A DNA stretch of 64,000 bases. It comes from Bacillota bacterium. GTDB taxonomy: Bacteria > Bacillota > Clostridia > Acetivibrionales > DSM-1351. The position numbers and the translations under genes are program-made. How positions within the stretch are numbered: the stretch's first letter is position 1; every line of letters begins with the position of its first letter. The DNA lies in contig JAEXFI010000047.1 in NCBI GenBank assembly GCA_023400235.1, positions 16,894-80,893 on the forward strand. The letters run 5' to 3'. The notes beneath the pieces are model-generated. The model did no database searches and was not told the DNA's origin. It worked only from the letters and a program-made list of their open reading frames with translations. Shown here piece after piece: positions 8,664-17,514 of this stretch.

Positions 8664-9359
8664 CTAAGACTCCTCGGCACTATAATTAAACTGTTCTATG
8701 GTTTTATAGATACTTTGCATTCTCAGGTCCGTATCGGCAATGGTATCGGCACATTCCTGCAGTTCCTTTGCCACAGATGGCGGTATGGCATCTACAGTCT
8801 TATACCTGAGCTGGTGCTCAAGACTTGCCCAAAAGTCCATGGCTATGGTTCTTATCTGTATTTCTACCGGCACAATTTCCTTTCCGTCGGAGAAAAACAC
8901 CGGTACCTTCACAACCAGGTGGAGACTGCGGTAACCATTTGGCTTGGGGTTCCTTATATAATCCGTCTCCTTCACCAGCTCTATGTCATCCTGCTGGGTC
9001 AGCATTTTTGCAATCATGTATATGTCCTCGATATAATAGCAAACCACTCTGATTCCCGCAATATCATAAAGATTTGCTTTGGCGGATTCAATACTTATGT
9101 CCTGCTCTCTTCTGCTCAGCTTGTCAAATATGCTTTTCACAGACTTAATCCTGCTTTGCATATGGTGTATGGGATTTCTCTTATGGATTACCTGGAACTC
9201 GTCATCAAGTATCTCAAGCTTGGTACTTATCTCCCTTGTTGCAGATTGATACAAATGCTGCATCTCAAAAAAACTCATCTTCAGCCCTTCCACATCATCA
9301 GAAAGCAACACCTGCTCCAGGCCATTGAGGGAAGTCATTGCCATAGTTCTTTTCATCAT
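8664..9359 (-). CDS. Small alarmone synthetase ((p)ppGpp synthetase, RelA/SpoT domain only)
   Basis: Makes (p)ppGpp by pyrophosphate transfer from ATP to GDP/GTP. The 231-residue protein is a stand-alone synthetase domain. It shows HKRNPIHHMQSRIKSVKSIFDKL and the core YDIAGIRVVCYYIEDIYMIAKML. The nucleotide-binding blocks YIRNPKPNGYRSLHLVV and VEIQIRTIAMDFWASLEHQLRYK follow. No HD hydrolase and no TGS/ACT domains are present, so it resembles the RelQ/YjbM group. It is monocistronic by position, with AGGA 8 nt before the ATG. The second codon is also ATG, so the start is uncertain by one residue. Confidence 0.9.
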   Translation of the reverse strand: MMKRTMAMTSLNGLEQVLLSDDVEGLKMSFFEMQHLYQSATREISTKLEILDDEFQVIHKRNPIHHMQSRIKSVKSIFDKLSRREQDISIESAKANLYDIAGIRVVCYYIEDIYMIAKMLTQQDDIELVKETDYIRNPKPNGYRSLHLVVKVPVFFSDGKEIVPVEIQIRTIAMDFWASLEHQLRYKTVDAIPPSVAKELQECADTIADTDLRMQSIYKTIEQFNYSAEES

Positions 9360-9584
9360 ATTATATCCTGGTCTCCCTTTCGGATAATTTGTTCAAAACA
9401 TCTTCTGTAATTATATAACTTGTGCAACCATTTATAATAAATTGATTCTTTTACGCCATATAAATTTTAATGTCTCTTTACATTATAACGATGAAATTTT
9501 AATTATGTATGAAGTTTTTATTAATTTTATTTATATTTTCATAACATTTGTATGCTGCAAATGAATTTTGCCTGGGGCCTGTCT

Positions 9585-9818
9585 TCAGGACCAGGCCGGA
9601 AGTTTTGCCATCATAGCCTTTGCAGTACTCATGGCCACCTGTTTGTCCAAGCCCTGGGTTTTAATAATGAATTCCGTCAAGCCCCTGAGCTTTTCTTCAT
9701 AGGATTGCATTGAGCCATCAGGCCGGGCACAAAATCTGCAATAATCTTTTAAAACATCTCCCATGGCATGGTCTGACGCTTTTTCCATGGGCATTCCGCA
9801 TGCAATACAAATTTTCAT
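9585..9818 (-). CDS. Small zinc-ribbon protein
   Basis: A 77-residue protein whose first half is a putative zinc ribbon. CIACGMPM near the N-terminus pairs with YCRFCARPDG around residue 30, followed by a helical tail (LTEFIIKTQGLDKQVAMSTAKAMMAKL). It resembles the small 'putative zinc ribbon' proteins of Firmicutes, whose function is not defined. It starts 19 bp after the TetR regulator's stop with an AGAGGAT site, so the two are co-transcribed. Confidence 0.75.
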   Translation of the reverse strand: MKICIACGMPMEKASDHAMGDVLKDYCRFCARPDGSMQSYEEKLRGLTEFIIKTQGLDKQVAMSTAKAMMAKLPAWS

Positions 9819-9837
9819 AAAATATCCTCTCTTCCTT

Positions 9838-10515
9838 TTAAACTATTGAGATTTCGGTAATCTGATTGTCTGAGTCCAGGGAAATCAGCTTTATATAATA
9901 ATCCGCCAGCTCCTCTCCATAGCGCCCAAGCACCGACTGTCCGGGAGAGAACAAATCATTATTCCCCAGATAATAGTGAAGCAGCCCAATCCAGCCGTTA
10001 AACACCATATGGACGGGAAGCTTTTTAAAATGAACCTCCTCACGTTCATACGCCTGGCTTATATGGAAGGAAACCGTTGACTGAATAATGGTAAAGGTAT
10101 TTCTAACTTCCACCGGCAGCAATCTTATCTCTGTAACCAGCCTTATATAAAACTCCTCAAACTCAGCCAGCCCTTCCAGGTGAGCCTTAAAAACCTCCTT
10201 CAGCCCGTTCCTGCCTCCCGCCAGTTCATGGAGCCGCTTATTTATCCTGTCGCCAAACTCACTGATAGCAGCTATGAGCAGTTCCTCCTGCGTCTTAAAA
10301 TGTGCGAATATGGTGCCGTGTGACACCTTTGCCTCTTTCGCTACAGCAAGGGTAGAGGTCCTTGCAAACCCATTTTCGGCAAAAAGCTTCAAAGCGGTTT
10401 CAATAATCCTGCTTTGGGTTTGACGTTTCTGCAATTGCCTCCTGTTTTCATTAGGCCGGAGCTGTTGATTAATATTTTTTTCTGTCCTTTCACAGGCTGA
10501 CCAGACAGTCGACAT
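9838..10515 (-). CDS. TetR/AcrR-family transcriptional regulator
   Basis: A 225-residue regulator. The TetR helix-turn-helix covers residues about 30-80 (RIIETALKLFAENGFARTSTLAVAKEAKVSHGTIF, then AHFKTQEELL). The C-terminal ligand domain is not assignable to a subfamily. A polar N-terminal extension of about 28 residues precedes the HTH. The ATG has a GGAG site 8 nt upstream. A perfect 14-bp palindrome about 47 bp upstream is the obvious autoregulatory operator candidate. The downstream co-transcribed gene is a small zinc-ribbon protein. Confidence 0.85.
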   Translation of the reverse strand: MSTVWSACERTEKNINQQLRPNENRRQLQKRQTQSRIIETALKLFAENGFARTSTLAVAKEAKVSHGTIFAHFKTQEELLIAAISEFGDRINKRLHELAGGRNGLKEVFKAHLEGLAEFEEFYIRLVTEIRLLPVEVRNTFTIIQSTVSFHISQAYEREEVHFKKLPVHMVFNGWIGLLHYYLGNNDLFSPGQSVLGRYGEELADYYIKLISLDSDNQITEISIV

Positions 10516-10561
10516 CTATTATCTCCATTTCCATATAGTTTCTAACTAAGTACAAACTCAT

Positions 10562-10575
10562 TGAGTGTACACTCA
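10562..10575. promoter_or_regulatory. Candidate TetR operator palindrome
   Basis: TGAGTGTACACTCA is a perfect 14-bp palindrome located 47-60 bp before the TetR start codon, where an autoregulated promoter would be expected. A related half-word (GTACAAACTCA) lies immediately beside it. Confidence 0.5.
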
Positions 10576-10603
10576 TTATATCACCAGTTTTAGCTTAAGA
10601 CAA

Positions 10604-10642
10604 TAAAAAAATAGCATAACACCTTAAAAGCTGCTATGCTAT
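10604..10642 (-). terminator. Terminator downstream of the GH10 gene
   Basis: On the minus strand ATAGCATA (10642-10635) pairs with TATGCTAT (10618-10611) around a 16-nt loop and runs directly into TTTTTTT. It lies 75 bp after the GH10 xylanase stop codon. Confidence 0.65.
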
Positions 10643-10716
10643 AAAGTCTGACTTATGGGGACACACCAATCAGCATCCCTTTTATTTTTCAGAGTGGATT
10701 TGCTAACATGTTTTTC

Positions 10717-11967
10717 CTAAATCTTAAGTATCAGCGGTTCATTTGTCTTGTCAATGGTAAAACTCAGCTTTTTGCCCTGGTATTCCAGTTCATATTCCCC
10801 CATAAAGCCGGTGACAGTCAAGGTACCCGTTTCATCGGAAACAGCATGGGTATCCCCTGTCCACCAATCTTTCTTTACCAGCTTGTGGATTTCATCATAA
10901 ACCGGTTTGACCCTGTTATCTCTTGTAATAAAGCCCGAGGGTGCACCCAGCCAAAGACCGTCAACAAAGTCCCACCAGGTTATTGATTCAACACTGGGAT
11001 GTGAGAAGAGAGTGGTATAGTGCAGCGCGGTCTCCCAGGCCTGACGTGCTTCACCTTCAGGTGTGGTGGGCCACTGGTCAAGCTTATAATCATTCAGGTC
11101 ATCAATTTCAGGAGGCATTATATGTCCGGAAATAATGGTATTCTCCGTGAAATGAATAGGCAGCTTAAAGCGTGAGAATCTTTCCAGCACCTCCAGGGTC
11201 TTTTCCACTCCCCAGTATCCCTGGTGCATGTGTGACTGGATACCAATTGCGTCTATGGGTATACCCGCCTCCAGAAGTCCTTCTATGAGTATGTCATAGG
11301 ATTCAGACGTATTAAAGTCGTTAATCAGAAGAGTGGCCTCCGGATTTGCCTGTTTTGCCGCCTCAAACACCTCCCGGACAAGCTTTAGCCTTCCCATTTC
11401 CTTGCATATCCGGGTTATTCCGTTATCATACTTGTCAAAGATGGGCATAATCACTACTTCGTTAATAACATCCCACATATCTATCAAGCCCTTAAAACCT
11501 GTAACCTCTCTGTGGATGCGCTCCAGTTGAACCTTGAGGATATCGGAATTATTCATTTCCATTAGCCAGGGAGCAGCCAGGGTGTGCCAGCAGAGAGGGT
11601 GTCCTTTTAGCTTAAGTCCTTTAGAAGTCATCCATTGGGCTGCCTGCGTCAGTCTTTTTGTGTCGGGGCTGCCTTTTGCAGGTTCAAATCTATGCCAATA
11701 AAAAGGCAGTGTGGCAAAGTTGAACAATTGGAAAAACTTTTCGAACCTCTCTTCTGCCCTTTCCCTTGCCTCACCTTCAAGCTCGTTGTTCCTGTAGGAA
11801 AGAACGCTGAATTCCGAACATCCAAAGAGGAATTTATGTTTTGTCTGTGAAACCCTTACTTCCTTGTTTTGGATTGGCACCTCTCCTGCGCTCAAAAGTT
11901 TTATTTCCCTTGTCCCCATTCTGTGCTTAAGTTTGCTAATATTCCCGTTTAGATTATCCAAGTGCAT
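10717..11967 (-). CDS. GH10 family endo-1,4-beta-xylanase, probably cytoplasmic
   Basis: Hydrolyses beta-1,4-xylosidic bonds with retention. The 416-residue protein is one GH10 barrel: FFQLFNFATLPFYWHRFEP, GHPLCWHTLAAPWL, then WDVINEVV with acid/base E170, and IHFTENTI with nucleophile candidate E275. WWDFVDGLWLGAPSGF and a beta-rich tail follow. There is no signal peptide, carbohydrate-binding module or dockerin, so it probably acts on imported xylo-oligosaccharides. The nucleophile context (TEN instead of the commoner TE-F/L-D) is slightly unusual. A GGAGAG site precedes the ATG. The NodB deacetylase gene lies upstream on the same strand. Confidence 0.88.
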   Translation of the reverse strand: MHLDNLNGNISKLKHRMGTREIKLLSAGEVPIQNKEVRVSQTKHKFLFGCSEFSVLSYRNNELEGEARERAEERFEKFFQLFNFATLPFYWHRFEPAKGSPDTKRLTQAAQWMTSKGLKLKGHPLCWHTLAAPWLMEMNNSDILKVQLERIHREVTGFKGLIDMWDVINEVVIMPIFDKYDNGITRICKEMGRLKLVREVFEAAKQANPEATLLINDFNTSESYDILIEGLLEAGIPIDAIGIQSHMHQGYWGVEKTLEVLERFSRFKLPIHFTENTIISGHIMPPEIDDLNDYKLDQWPTTPEGEARQAWETALHYTTLFSHPSVESITWWDFVDGLWLGAPSGFITRDNRVKPVYDEIHKLVKKDWWTGDTHAVSDETGTLTVTGFMGEYELEYQGKKLSFTIDKTNEPLILKI

Positions 11968-12154
11968 AATACTCTCCTGTAAATAATTTGTATTATTTGC
12001 TTATATATATGTATTAATCTATCACAGTATATTCCTCTTCAACAATGTATTATTCTATACAAAAAATGCACTTTTTCAACACTTTTCTCTCTGATTTTAA
12101 GCCGTTTATTTATGGTTCGTTCTTAATATAATACAATATGCCAGCTTTACATGT

Positions 12155-12949
12155 TTAAATTTCCAATGTTTCTCCGGGTTTTATTTCAAATATGGCACTG
12201 TCACGACCCAGCCACACAGAAATACACGAGGGGTTCCGTACCTGTGTCATATCCACGTTAAAAAGCAGGCCCCTGAGAGCATTTATATAATCCAGGATTT
12301 CTATATTGGTTGCATACCAAACATCGTCATTTCCTGCAGCAGCCTTGCAAAAATCCTCTATTACCTCCCAGTTGTTCTGCCTGTCAAATTCATAGCTATG
12401 TCCCCAGATATAGAACAGGGGCATGTTATACCAGGCGGGCTGATTTACAAAGTTTTCAAGCTTTTTCATCAAATCATCGTTATGATGGCAGGTGGGATGC
12501 CACTGGAGGAAGTCTCCCGGCAGGTTGAAGCCCTGAGTGGCATTAACTGTTCTGCTGTATTCCATGCCCAGCAGCTTCAAGGTCTTAATGCTTCTTTCAT
12601 CATATACACCAAAGGGGTAGGACATGCCACGCATTATATATCCCGTAAGCCTTTCAAGATTTCGTCTGTCCTCCCATATCTCCTGGTTGAGCTCAACCTG
12701 GGAGAGCTGATTGAAGTACGGGTGAGTAACACTGTGGCAGGATACCTCATGCCCCTTATACAATTCCTTTACCTCCTGCTCAGCCACATAGCCTTCCTTT
12801 CCAAGAGTGCCGGAATTGAGATGAAAGGTGCCTTTCATACAATATTTATTAAATATTCCAACCAGCCTGCGGTCAAATATCTGTCCGTCATCGTAGCTAA
12901 AGGTCAAAGCTTTTTTTCTTCCCCCGGGGTAATACGTCTTATAGCTCAT
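12155..12949 (-). CDS. NodB-type polysaccharide deacetylase, cytoplasmic
   Basis: A 264-residue carbohydrate esterase family 4 (NodB fold) protein, expected to remove N- or O-acetyl groups from a glycan. The metal-site motif is present as LTFSYDDGQ near residue 20 and CHSVTHPYF near 75. YPFGVYDE and LFYIWGHSYEF are later family blocks. No signal peptide or membrane anchor is seen. With the intracellular GH10 enzyme next to it, deacetylation of imported acetyl-xylo-oligosaccharides is a reasonable inference, but the substrate is unproven. AAAGGA precedes the ATG. Confidence 0.8.
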   Translation of the reverse strand: MSYKTYYPGGRKKALTFSYDDGQIFDRRLVGIFNKYCMKGTFHLNSGTLGKEGYVAEQEVKELYKGHEVSCHSVTHPYFNQLSQVELNQEIWEDRRNLERLTGYIMRGMSYPFGVYDERSIKTLKLLGMEYSRTVNATQGFNLPGDFLQWHPTCHHNDDLMKKLENFVNQPAWYNMPLFYIWGHSYEFDRQNNWEVIEDFCKAAAGNDDVWYATNIEILDYINALRGLLFNVDMTQVRNPSCISVWLGRDSAIFEIKPGETLEI

Positions 12950-13140
12950 ATCAATCCTTTCTCAATACTATTTATGGAGTATCAGCCACTTTTGGATTTT
13001 AACCTGTTGCGCCGGATGTTAGCCAAATGCCGGTCTGCACCACAAGTTAATTTTTATATAACCTAATAATAATTCCGTATTACCTGTGCAGTCAAGCGCC
13101 AATATGGCGGGACCAGCCCGGCTGCACCTCCGGTTTTAGC

Positions 13141-14160
13141 TTACAGTCCCTTTTCTGCAACAAAGGCAGCCAGGTCGGCATATCGGTTTGAAAAACCCCA
13201 TTCATTGTCATACCAGGAGACAACCTTGACCATGTTTCCTTCTATAACCATGGTGGATGGTGCATCTATAATGGAGGAGGCTGGATTGCCCTTGTAATCA
13301 ATGGAAACCAATTGTTCCTCGGTGTATTCCAGGATTCCTTTCATGGGGGCTGCCTCTGCTGCTTTCCTTAATACCCTGTTGACTTCATCTCTGGTAACAG
13401 GTTTTTCAACCTCCACCACCAGGTCGACCACTGATACATCAGGCGTTGGAACCCTATAGGCAAAACCGTTCAGCCGGCCATCCAGCTCTGGAATCACCAG
13501 TCCGATTGCTTTTGCAGCTCCCGATTTTGTCGGAATAATTGACATGCCTGCTGCCCTTGCCCTTCTTATGTCACTGTGGGGCAAATCCAGAATATTCTGA
13601 TCGTTGGTATAGGAATGAACTGTGGTCATAAGTCCTTTTACCACGCCAAAGCTTTCATTGAGCACCTTTGCGACCGGAGCCAGACAATTTGTAGTGCAGG
13701 ATGCGTTTGAAACAATATTGTGGAGCTCAGGAGAGTACTTTTCATCATTAACGCCCAATACTATTGTGATGTCCTCACCTGTGGCCGGAGCAGATATGAG
13801 CACTTTCCGGGCACCTCCTCTTGTAATATGGAGCTCTGCCTTTTCCCTCTTGGTGAACAGGCCTGTGGACTCCATAACTATCTCAACTCCTCTTGCCTTC
13901 CAGTCAATATTTCCCGGGTCCCTCTGGGACAATATCTCTATTCTTTTGCCATCCACCAGGAGATAATTATCCTCTACGGCAACAGTTCCTTCAAACCTTC
14001 CGAAAATTGAATCATACTTCAGCAAATGTGCCAGGGTGTGTGCGTCTGTGAGATCATTTATGGCCACAACCTCCAACTGCTCTTTATACTTTTCAAACAA
14101 TACCTTGAAGGTATTTCTTCCTATTCTGCCAAACCCATTAATACCAACCTTTATACTCAT
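13141..14160 (-). CDS. gap: Glyceraldehyde-3-phosphate dehydrogenase, type I
   Basis: NAD-dependent glycolytic enzyme of 339 residues. It has the Rossmann start KVGINGFGRIGRNTF and the catalytic cysteine C155 in SNASCTTNCLAPV. The substrate-binding HSYTNDQNILDLPHSDIRRARAA and the C-terminal WYDNEWGFSNRY are also present. Strong AAAGGAG site. It is not followed by pgk/tpi as in many Firmicutes, and it is divergent from a LysR-type gene that might regulate it. Confidence 0.95.
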   Translation of the reverse strand: MSIKVGINGFGRIGRNTFKVLFEKYKEQLEVVAINDLTDAHTLAHLLKYDSIFGRFEGTVAVEDNYLLVDGKRIEILSQRDPGNIDWKARGVEIVMESTGLFTKREKAELHITRGGARKVLISAPATGEDITIVLGVNDEKYSPELHNIVSNASCTTNCLAPVAKVLNESFGVVKGLMTTVHSYTNDQNILDLPHSDIRRARAAGMSIIPTKSGAAKAIGLVIPELDGRLNGFAYRVPTPDVSVVDLVVEVEKPVTRDEVNRVLRKAAEAAPMKGILEYTEEQLVSIDYKGNPASSIIDAPSTMVIEGNMVKVVSWYDNEWGFSNRYADLAAFVAEKGL

Positions 14161-14252
14161 ATTATCTTTCTCCTTTCATATAAATCATAATTTTTCTGCT
14201 GCTTGTTTGTTTTCCACAATTCAATTATAATAACAGTTATCGTATAAATGAA

Positions 14253-14267
14253 ATGCATATTAAGCAT
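14253..14267. promoter_or_regulatory. Candidate LysR-type binding site between gap and the regulator
   Basis: ATGCATATTAAGCAT has matching ATGC/GCAT ends and contains a T-N11-A core, the usual LysR box form. It lies 27 bp before the LysR gene and 93 bp before gap, in the divergent promoter region. Confidence 0.4.
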
Positions 14268-14293
14268 ACCCAATATAAAGGCAGGTTATAACA

Positions 14294-15187
14294 ATGAACT
14301 TAGAGCAATATAAGGCATTTTTCTATACCGTGAAATACGGGAATATATCCAGGGCCTCAGAACAGCTCTTCATAACACAGCCGGCAGTCAGCAGGTCCAT
14401 ACGGCAATTGGAGGATTCACTGAAGTGCACCCTTTTCTTCAGAACCTCAAAGGGGGTAAAGCTCACAGCTGAAGGAGAAATCCTGTTCAAATACGTGGAG
14501 CAGGCTTTTAACTTTATCGAAGCCGGAGAAAGCAAAATCCGGGATATTAATAGTTTGTTGGCAGGAGAGGTGAGGATAGGCGTAAGCGATACCATCTGCA
14601 AATACTACCTTATCCCTTACCTTAAGCTTTTCAAGACATTGCACCCGAACATTAAAATACACGTCATTTGCCCCACTACCCCGGGTATTATTGCTCTGCT
14701 CAAGACAGGCAGGATTGATTTCGGGATAATTAATCTGCCCTATGAGGATGAGCAGCTTCATTTTCAAAATATAATTTCAGTTCAGGACTGCTTTGTGGCA
14801 GGCGAAAAGTATGCCTCCCTGAGCAAGCAGGTTCAACCCTTACAGGAAATCCTGCGGCATCCCCTCCTTTTACTGGAGAAGACCAGTAACTCCAGGCTAT
14901 TTATTGACGACTATTTCCGTTCTCACTCCTTGACGGTGGAGCCGGATTTTGAGCTGGACAATATAGATTTGCTGGTGCAATTTGCCAAGTATGATTTTGG
15001 TATTGCCTGCGTTATAAAAAACTTTATTCTGGATGAGCTTCAAAAAGGAAATCTGTACGAAATCAAGCCTGCTGAAAAAATACCCTCCCGGCATATGGGA
15101 GTCACCTGGCTGAAAAATGTTCCTCTGTCGGCGGCTGCAAAGGTATTGATAAGTAATCTTGACTACCTGGAAACCTCGGAATTCTAG
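14294..15187 (+). CDS. LysR-family transcriptional regulator
   Basis: A 297-residue regulator. The winged HTH occupies residues 1-60 (EQYKAFFYTVKYGNISRASEQLFITQPAVSRSIRQLEDSLKC). The remainder is a periplasmic-binding-like effector domain (GEVRIGVSDTICKYYLIPYLKLF and onward). It resembles the CysL/YeiE-like group, which does not fix an effector. The ribosome binding site is weak (GCAGG). The gene is divergent from gap, with a T-N11-A site between them, so local regulation is possible. Confidence 0.88.
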   Translation: MNLEQYKAFFYTVKYGNISRASEQLFITQPAVSRSIRQLEDSLKCTLFFRTSKGVKLTAEGEILFKYVEQAFNFIEAGESKIRDINSLLAGEVRIGVSDTICKYYLIPYLKLFKTLHPNIKIHVICPTTPGIIALLKTGRIDFGIINLPYEDEQLHFQNIISVQDCFVAGEKYASLSKQVQPLQEILRHPLLLLEKTSNSRLFIDDYFRSHSLTVEPDFELDNIDLLVQFAKYDFGIACVIKNFILDELQKGNLYEIKPAEKIPSRHMGVTWLKNVPLSAAAKVLISNLDYLETSEF

Positions 15188-15324
15188 TATAATAGAAACA
15201 GTCTGCCTCCCCTCCCGACTTGCAGGAATAAAATGGCACCCCCGGATTTATTGCCTATGAAGGCCTCACGTAGTATAATTGTTAGTATCAACGGGGTCCT
15301 ATACCCCTCTATCAGGGGGTTGTC

Positions 15325-16323
15325 ATGAAAGTGTTCACAAAAATTATTATTTTTTTACTTGTATTATTTTTAATTGCAGATATTGCTTCCAGCTTCTATT
15401 TCTATAATCTTTCGGTGGCGCGAACAAAAAAGGATTTCCTTGCAAATGACAGTGCCCTCATAAGCGCTGTGGCAGCTGAAAATATCAGCACCTCCTCCGA
15501 GGATGTGGCGGTAAGTGCCAAATTTTACAGCGCAAAACTGGAGGATACCGTTGAGCTTGACTGGTTTAACAACCAGCCCTACGAAGAAGTTTCCATAACC
15601 TCCGAGGACGGTCTCAGGCTGGTGGGATATTATCTGAAGGCGGAACAGCCCAGCGAAAAAACTGCCATTATGGCCCATGGCTATTCTTCCAAGGGTACAT
15701 ATATGGGCTCCTATGCAAAGATATACTATGATTTGGGCTACAATGTACTGCTGCCGGACAGCAGAGGACACGGAAAGAGCGAGGGCAACAATATCGGTTT
15801 TGGCTGGACCGACAGAAAGGATTTTCTTCAATGGATTGATTTCGTCATATCCATGACAGGACAGGAAACTCAGATTGTGCTCCATGGCGTTTCCATGGGA
15901 GGAGCTGCGGTTTTAATGACCAGCGGCGAAAAACTCCCCTCCTCTGTCAAAGCTGTGGTTTCCGATTGTGCCTACACTTCAGTACAGGCCGAATTGGAGT
16001 ACCAGCTAAACAGGTTATTCAAGCTGCCGGCCTTCCCCATACTGGATACAACCAGCCTATTAACCAGGCTGAGAGCCGGATATTCCTTCAAAGAAGCCTC
16101 TGCACTGGAGCAGGTTAAAAAAAGCAGCACTCCTACGCTTTTTATTCACGGTGATTCCGATATGTTCGTGCCCTCTGGCATGGTTTATGAGCTATATGAC
16201 TCCTGCACCAGCCCCAAGGACATATATATAGTACAGGGTGCAGGACACGGAACAGCCTTTGAAACAGATGTATCCGGCTATAAAAATAAAATACGGGAAT
16301 TCATAGAAAAATACGTGGATTGA
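15325..16323 (+). CDS. Membrane-anchored alpha/beta hydrolase
   Basis: A 332-residue protein. An N-terminal hydrophobic segment (residues about 5-25, IIIFLLVLFLIADIASSFYF) acts as membrane anchor or uncleaved signal. The alpha/beta-hydrolase domain follows, with the nucleophile elbow GVSMGG, oxyanion region AIMAHGYSSKG, DSRGHGKSEG, an acid in HGDSDMFVP and a late histidine in GAGHG. It belongs to the DUF1749/YqkD-like group of uncharacterised esterases. CAGGGGG precedes the ATG. A bidirectional terminator follows. Confidence 0.85.
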   Translation: MKVFTKIIIFLLVLFLIADIASSFYFYNLSVARTKKDFLANDSALISAVAAENISTSSEDVAVSAKFYSAKLEDTVELDWFNNQPYEEVSITSEDGLRLVGYYLKAEQPSEKTAIMAHGYSSKGTYMGSYAKIYYDLGYNVLLPDSRGHGKSEGNNIGFGWTDRKDFLQWIDFVISMTGQETQIVLHGVSMGGAAVLMTSGEKLPSSVKAVVSDCAYTSVQAELEYQLNRLFKLPAFPILDTTSLLTRLRAGYSFKEASALEQVKKSSTPTLFIHGDSDMFVPSGMVYELYDSCTSPKDIYIVQGAGHGTAFETDVSGYKNKIREFIEKYVD

Positions 16324-16365
16324 AAAACAACCGCCAGTATTGATACTTACCGGCGGCTGTTTTTA
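16322..16365. terminator. Bidirectional terminator
   Basis: Stem with arms ACAACCGCC and GGCGGCTGT, inner AGTAT/ATACT pairing, a run of A on the left and TTTTT on the right. It separates the hydrolase gene (plus) from the convergent PadR operon (minus). Confidence 0.8.
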
Positions 16366-16366
16366 T

Positions 16367-16981
16367 TCAAGCAGCAGCAAGTCTGTTCAGCTTTGCACGC
16401 AACCTATTTATCAGCTTCAGAAGGAAAAGTCCCAGACTTCCTCCCAAGACACCGCCAATACTACTGGTCACCATAATATCAGCATACATTCCACCGATCT
16501 GTATGCCCCATGCCAGGCCAAGCACCAGGGATACAGCAGCTATATTCAGCACCTTGCCCGTTTTGAAAAATATGGGCAGAAAGTAGCCCACCGGTATGAA
16601 CAAGAGCAATGCACCCAGTATTAGAAACCCATGTACAAAAAGCCATGAATTCTCTGCCTGACCCCAACGGCCAATAAAGGGCACAGGTATTCTTGTACCG
16701 CCCACATACAGCAATATACTCATAACTATACCCGCAATGGCATTAAAAATGCTTCGGAAGCCTTTTATATTTTTTGCAAGCTGTCTTGAAAGCTGTCTGC
16801 CGTCTCCAAACTGCCGGATTGCCTCCGCAGTTGCCTCTTCTTCTGACAGGCCTTCCTGCTGCAAGGACTTTTTCATAAGATTTAAATGATCCCTGAATTC
16901 GTCCTCTAAATCTGTTTTCAATTTTTCATCCTCTTCCAGTTTTCCTACAATACTTTTTATATACTCATTGATTCGATCCAC
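16367..16981 (-). CDS. Permease-prefix-domain membrane protein, second gene of a PadR operon
   Basis: A 204-residue protein. The first 75 residues are a soluble helical 'permease prefix' domain (INEYIKSIVGKLEEDEKLKTDLEDEFRDHL, AIRQFGDGRQLSRQLA). Four hydrophobic segments follow, with no catalytic motif. It starts at a GTG behind GGGAGGG and overlaps the PadR gene by 25 nt. PadR genes next to proteins of this kind are frequent in Firmicutes. The role is unknown. Confidence 0.75.
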   Translation of the reverse strand: MDRINEYIKSIVGKLEEDEKLKTDLEDEFRDHLNLMKKSLQQEGLSEEEATAEAIRQFGDGRQLSRQLAKNIKGFRSIFNAIAGIVMSILLYVGGTRIPVPFIGRWGQAENSWLFVHGFLILGALLLFIPVGYFLPIFFKTGKVLNIAAVSLVLGLAWGIQIGGMYADIMVTSSIGGVLGGSLGLFLLKLINRLRAKLNRLAAA

Positions 16982-17304
16982 GTAAATCCCTCCCTGCAGG
17001 TTTTTATCAAATTACTGAGAGCATCCCATTCCTTGAGCCTTTCAGCCAGTTCTCCCTTACCGTTTTCGGTGATACTGTAATATTTCCGCCTTCCTCCCCC
17101 ATCTGCTTCTCCCCAGTAGGACCTTATCAGTTTACGCCTCTCCAGCCTCTGAAGAGCAGGGTACAAGGTACCTTCCCCCATGGAATAAAGCTGATTGCTT
17201 TTTTCCTTCAGCCTTTTGGCAATTTCATAGCCGTACAAATCCTGCCTCTGAATTAAGGACAAAAGCAGGATATCGGTACTACCCTTCAGCATTTCCCTGT
17301 TCAT
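16957..17304 (-). CDS. PadR-family transcriptional regulator
   Basis: A 115-residue winged-helix protein with the PadR N-terminal block (LLLSLIQRQDLYGYEIAKRLKEKSN, GEGTLYPALQRLERRKLIRSYW) and a short C-terminal dimerisation helix. GGAGG precedes the ATG. Its stop overlaps the following membrane gene. A TATAAT box and a 17-bp palindrome upstream suggest autoregulation. Confidence 0.88.
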   Translation of the reverse strand: MNREMLKGSTDILLLSLIQRQDLYGYEIAKRLKEKSNQLYSMGEGTLYPALQRLERRKLIRSYWGEADGGGRRKYYSITENGKGELAERLKEWDALSNLIKTCREGFTWIESMSI

Positions 17305-17365
17305 TTAATAGACCTCCTTTGTCGTCAATTAGTATTTTTTTGCCACTTATTCAAGCAAAGAGTTT

Positions 17366-17400
17366 ATTATACATATTTTACTTATATTGTAATACAATAT
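17366..17400 (-). promoter_or_regulatory. Promoter and palindromic operator candidate of the PadR operon
   Basis: Minus-strand -10 box TATAAT at 17371-17366. Just upstream at 17384-17400 is the perfect 17-bp palindrome ATATTGTA-a-TACAATAT, followed by a related CGTAATACAAGG. The dyad covers the -35 zone, which fits repression by PadR. Confidence 0.5.
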
Positions 17401-17514
17401 ACATCGTAATACAAGGTATTTATGTGCAATAAATTTATTTAATAAACTCACACAAAGTCAGACAAAAAGGACAACACCAGGTGCCTATACTCCAAGTCCC
17501 TGGTGTTGTTGCTG

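Noticed and set aside
8616..9410. Long plus-strand frame antisense to the alarmone synthetase
   Set aside because: It lies exactly over a well-recognised minus-strand gene, has no ribosome binding site and no protein-like motif.
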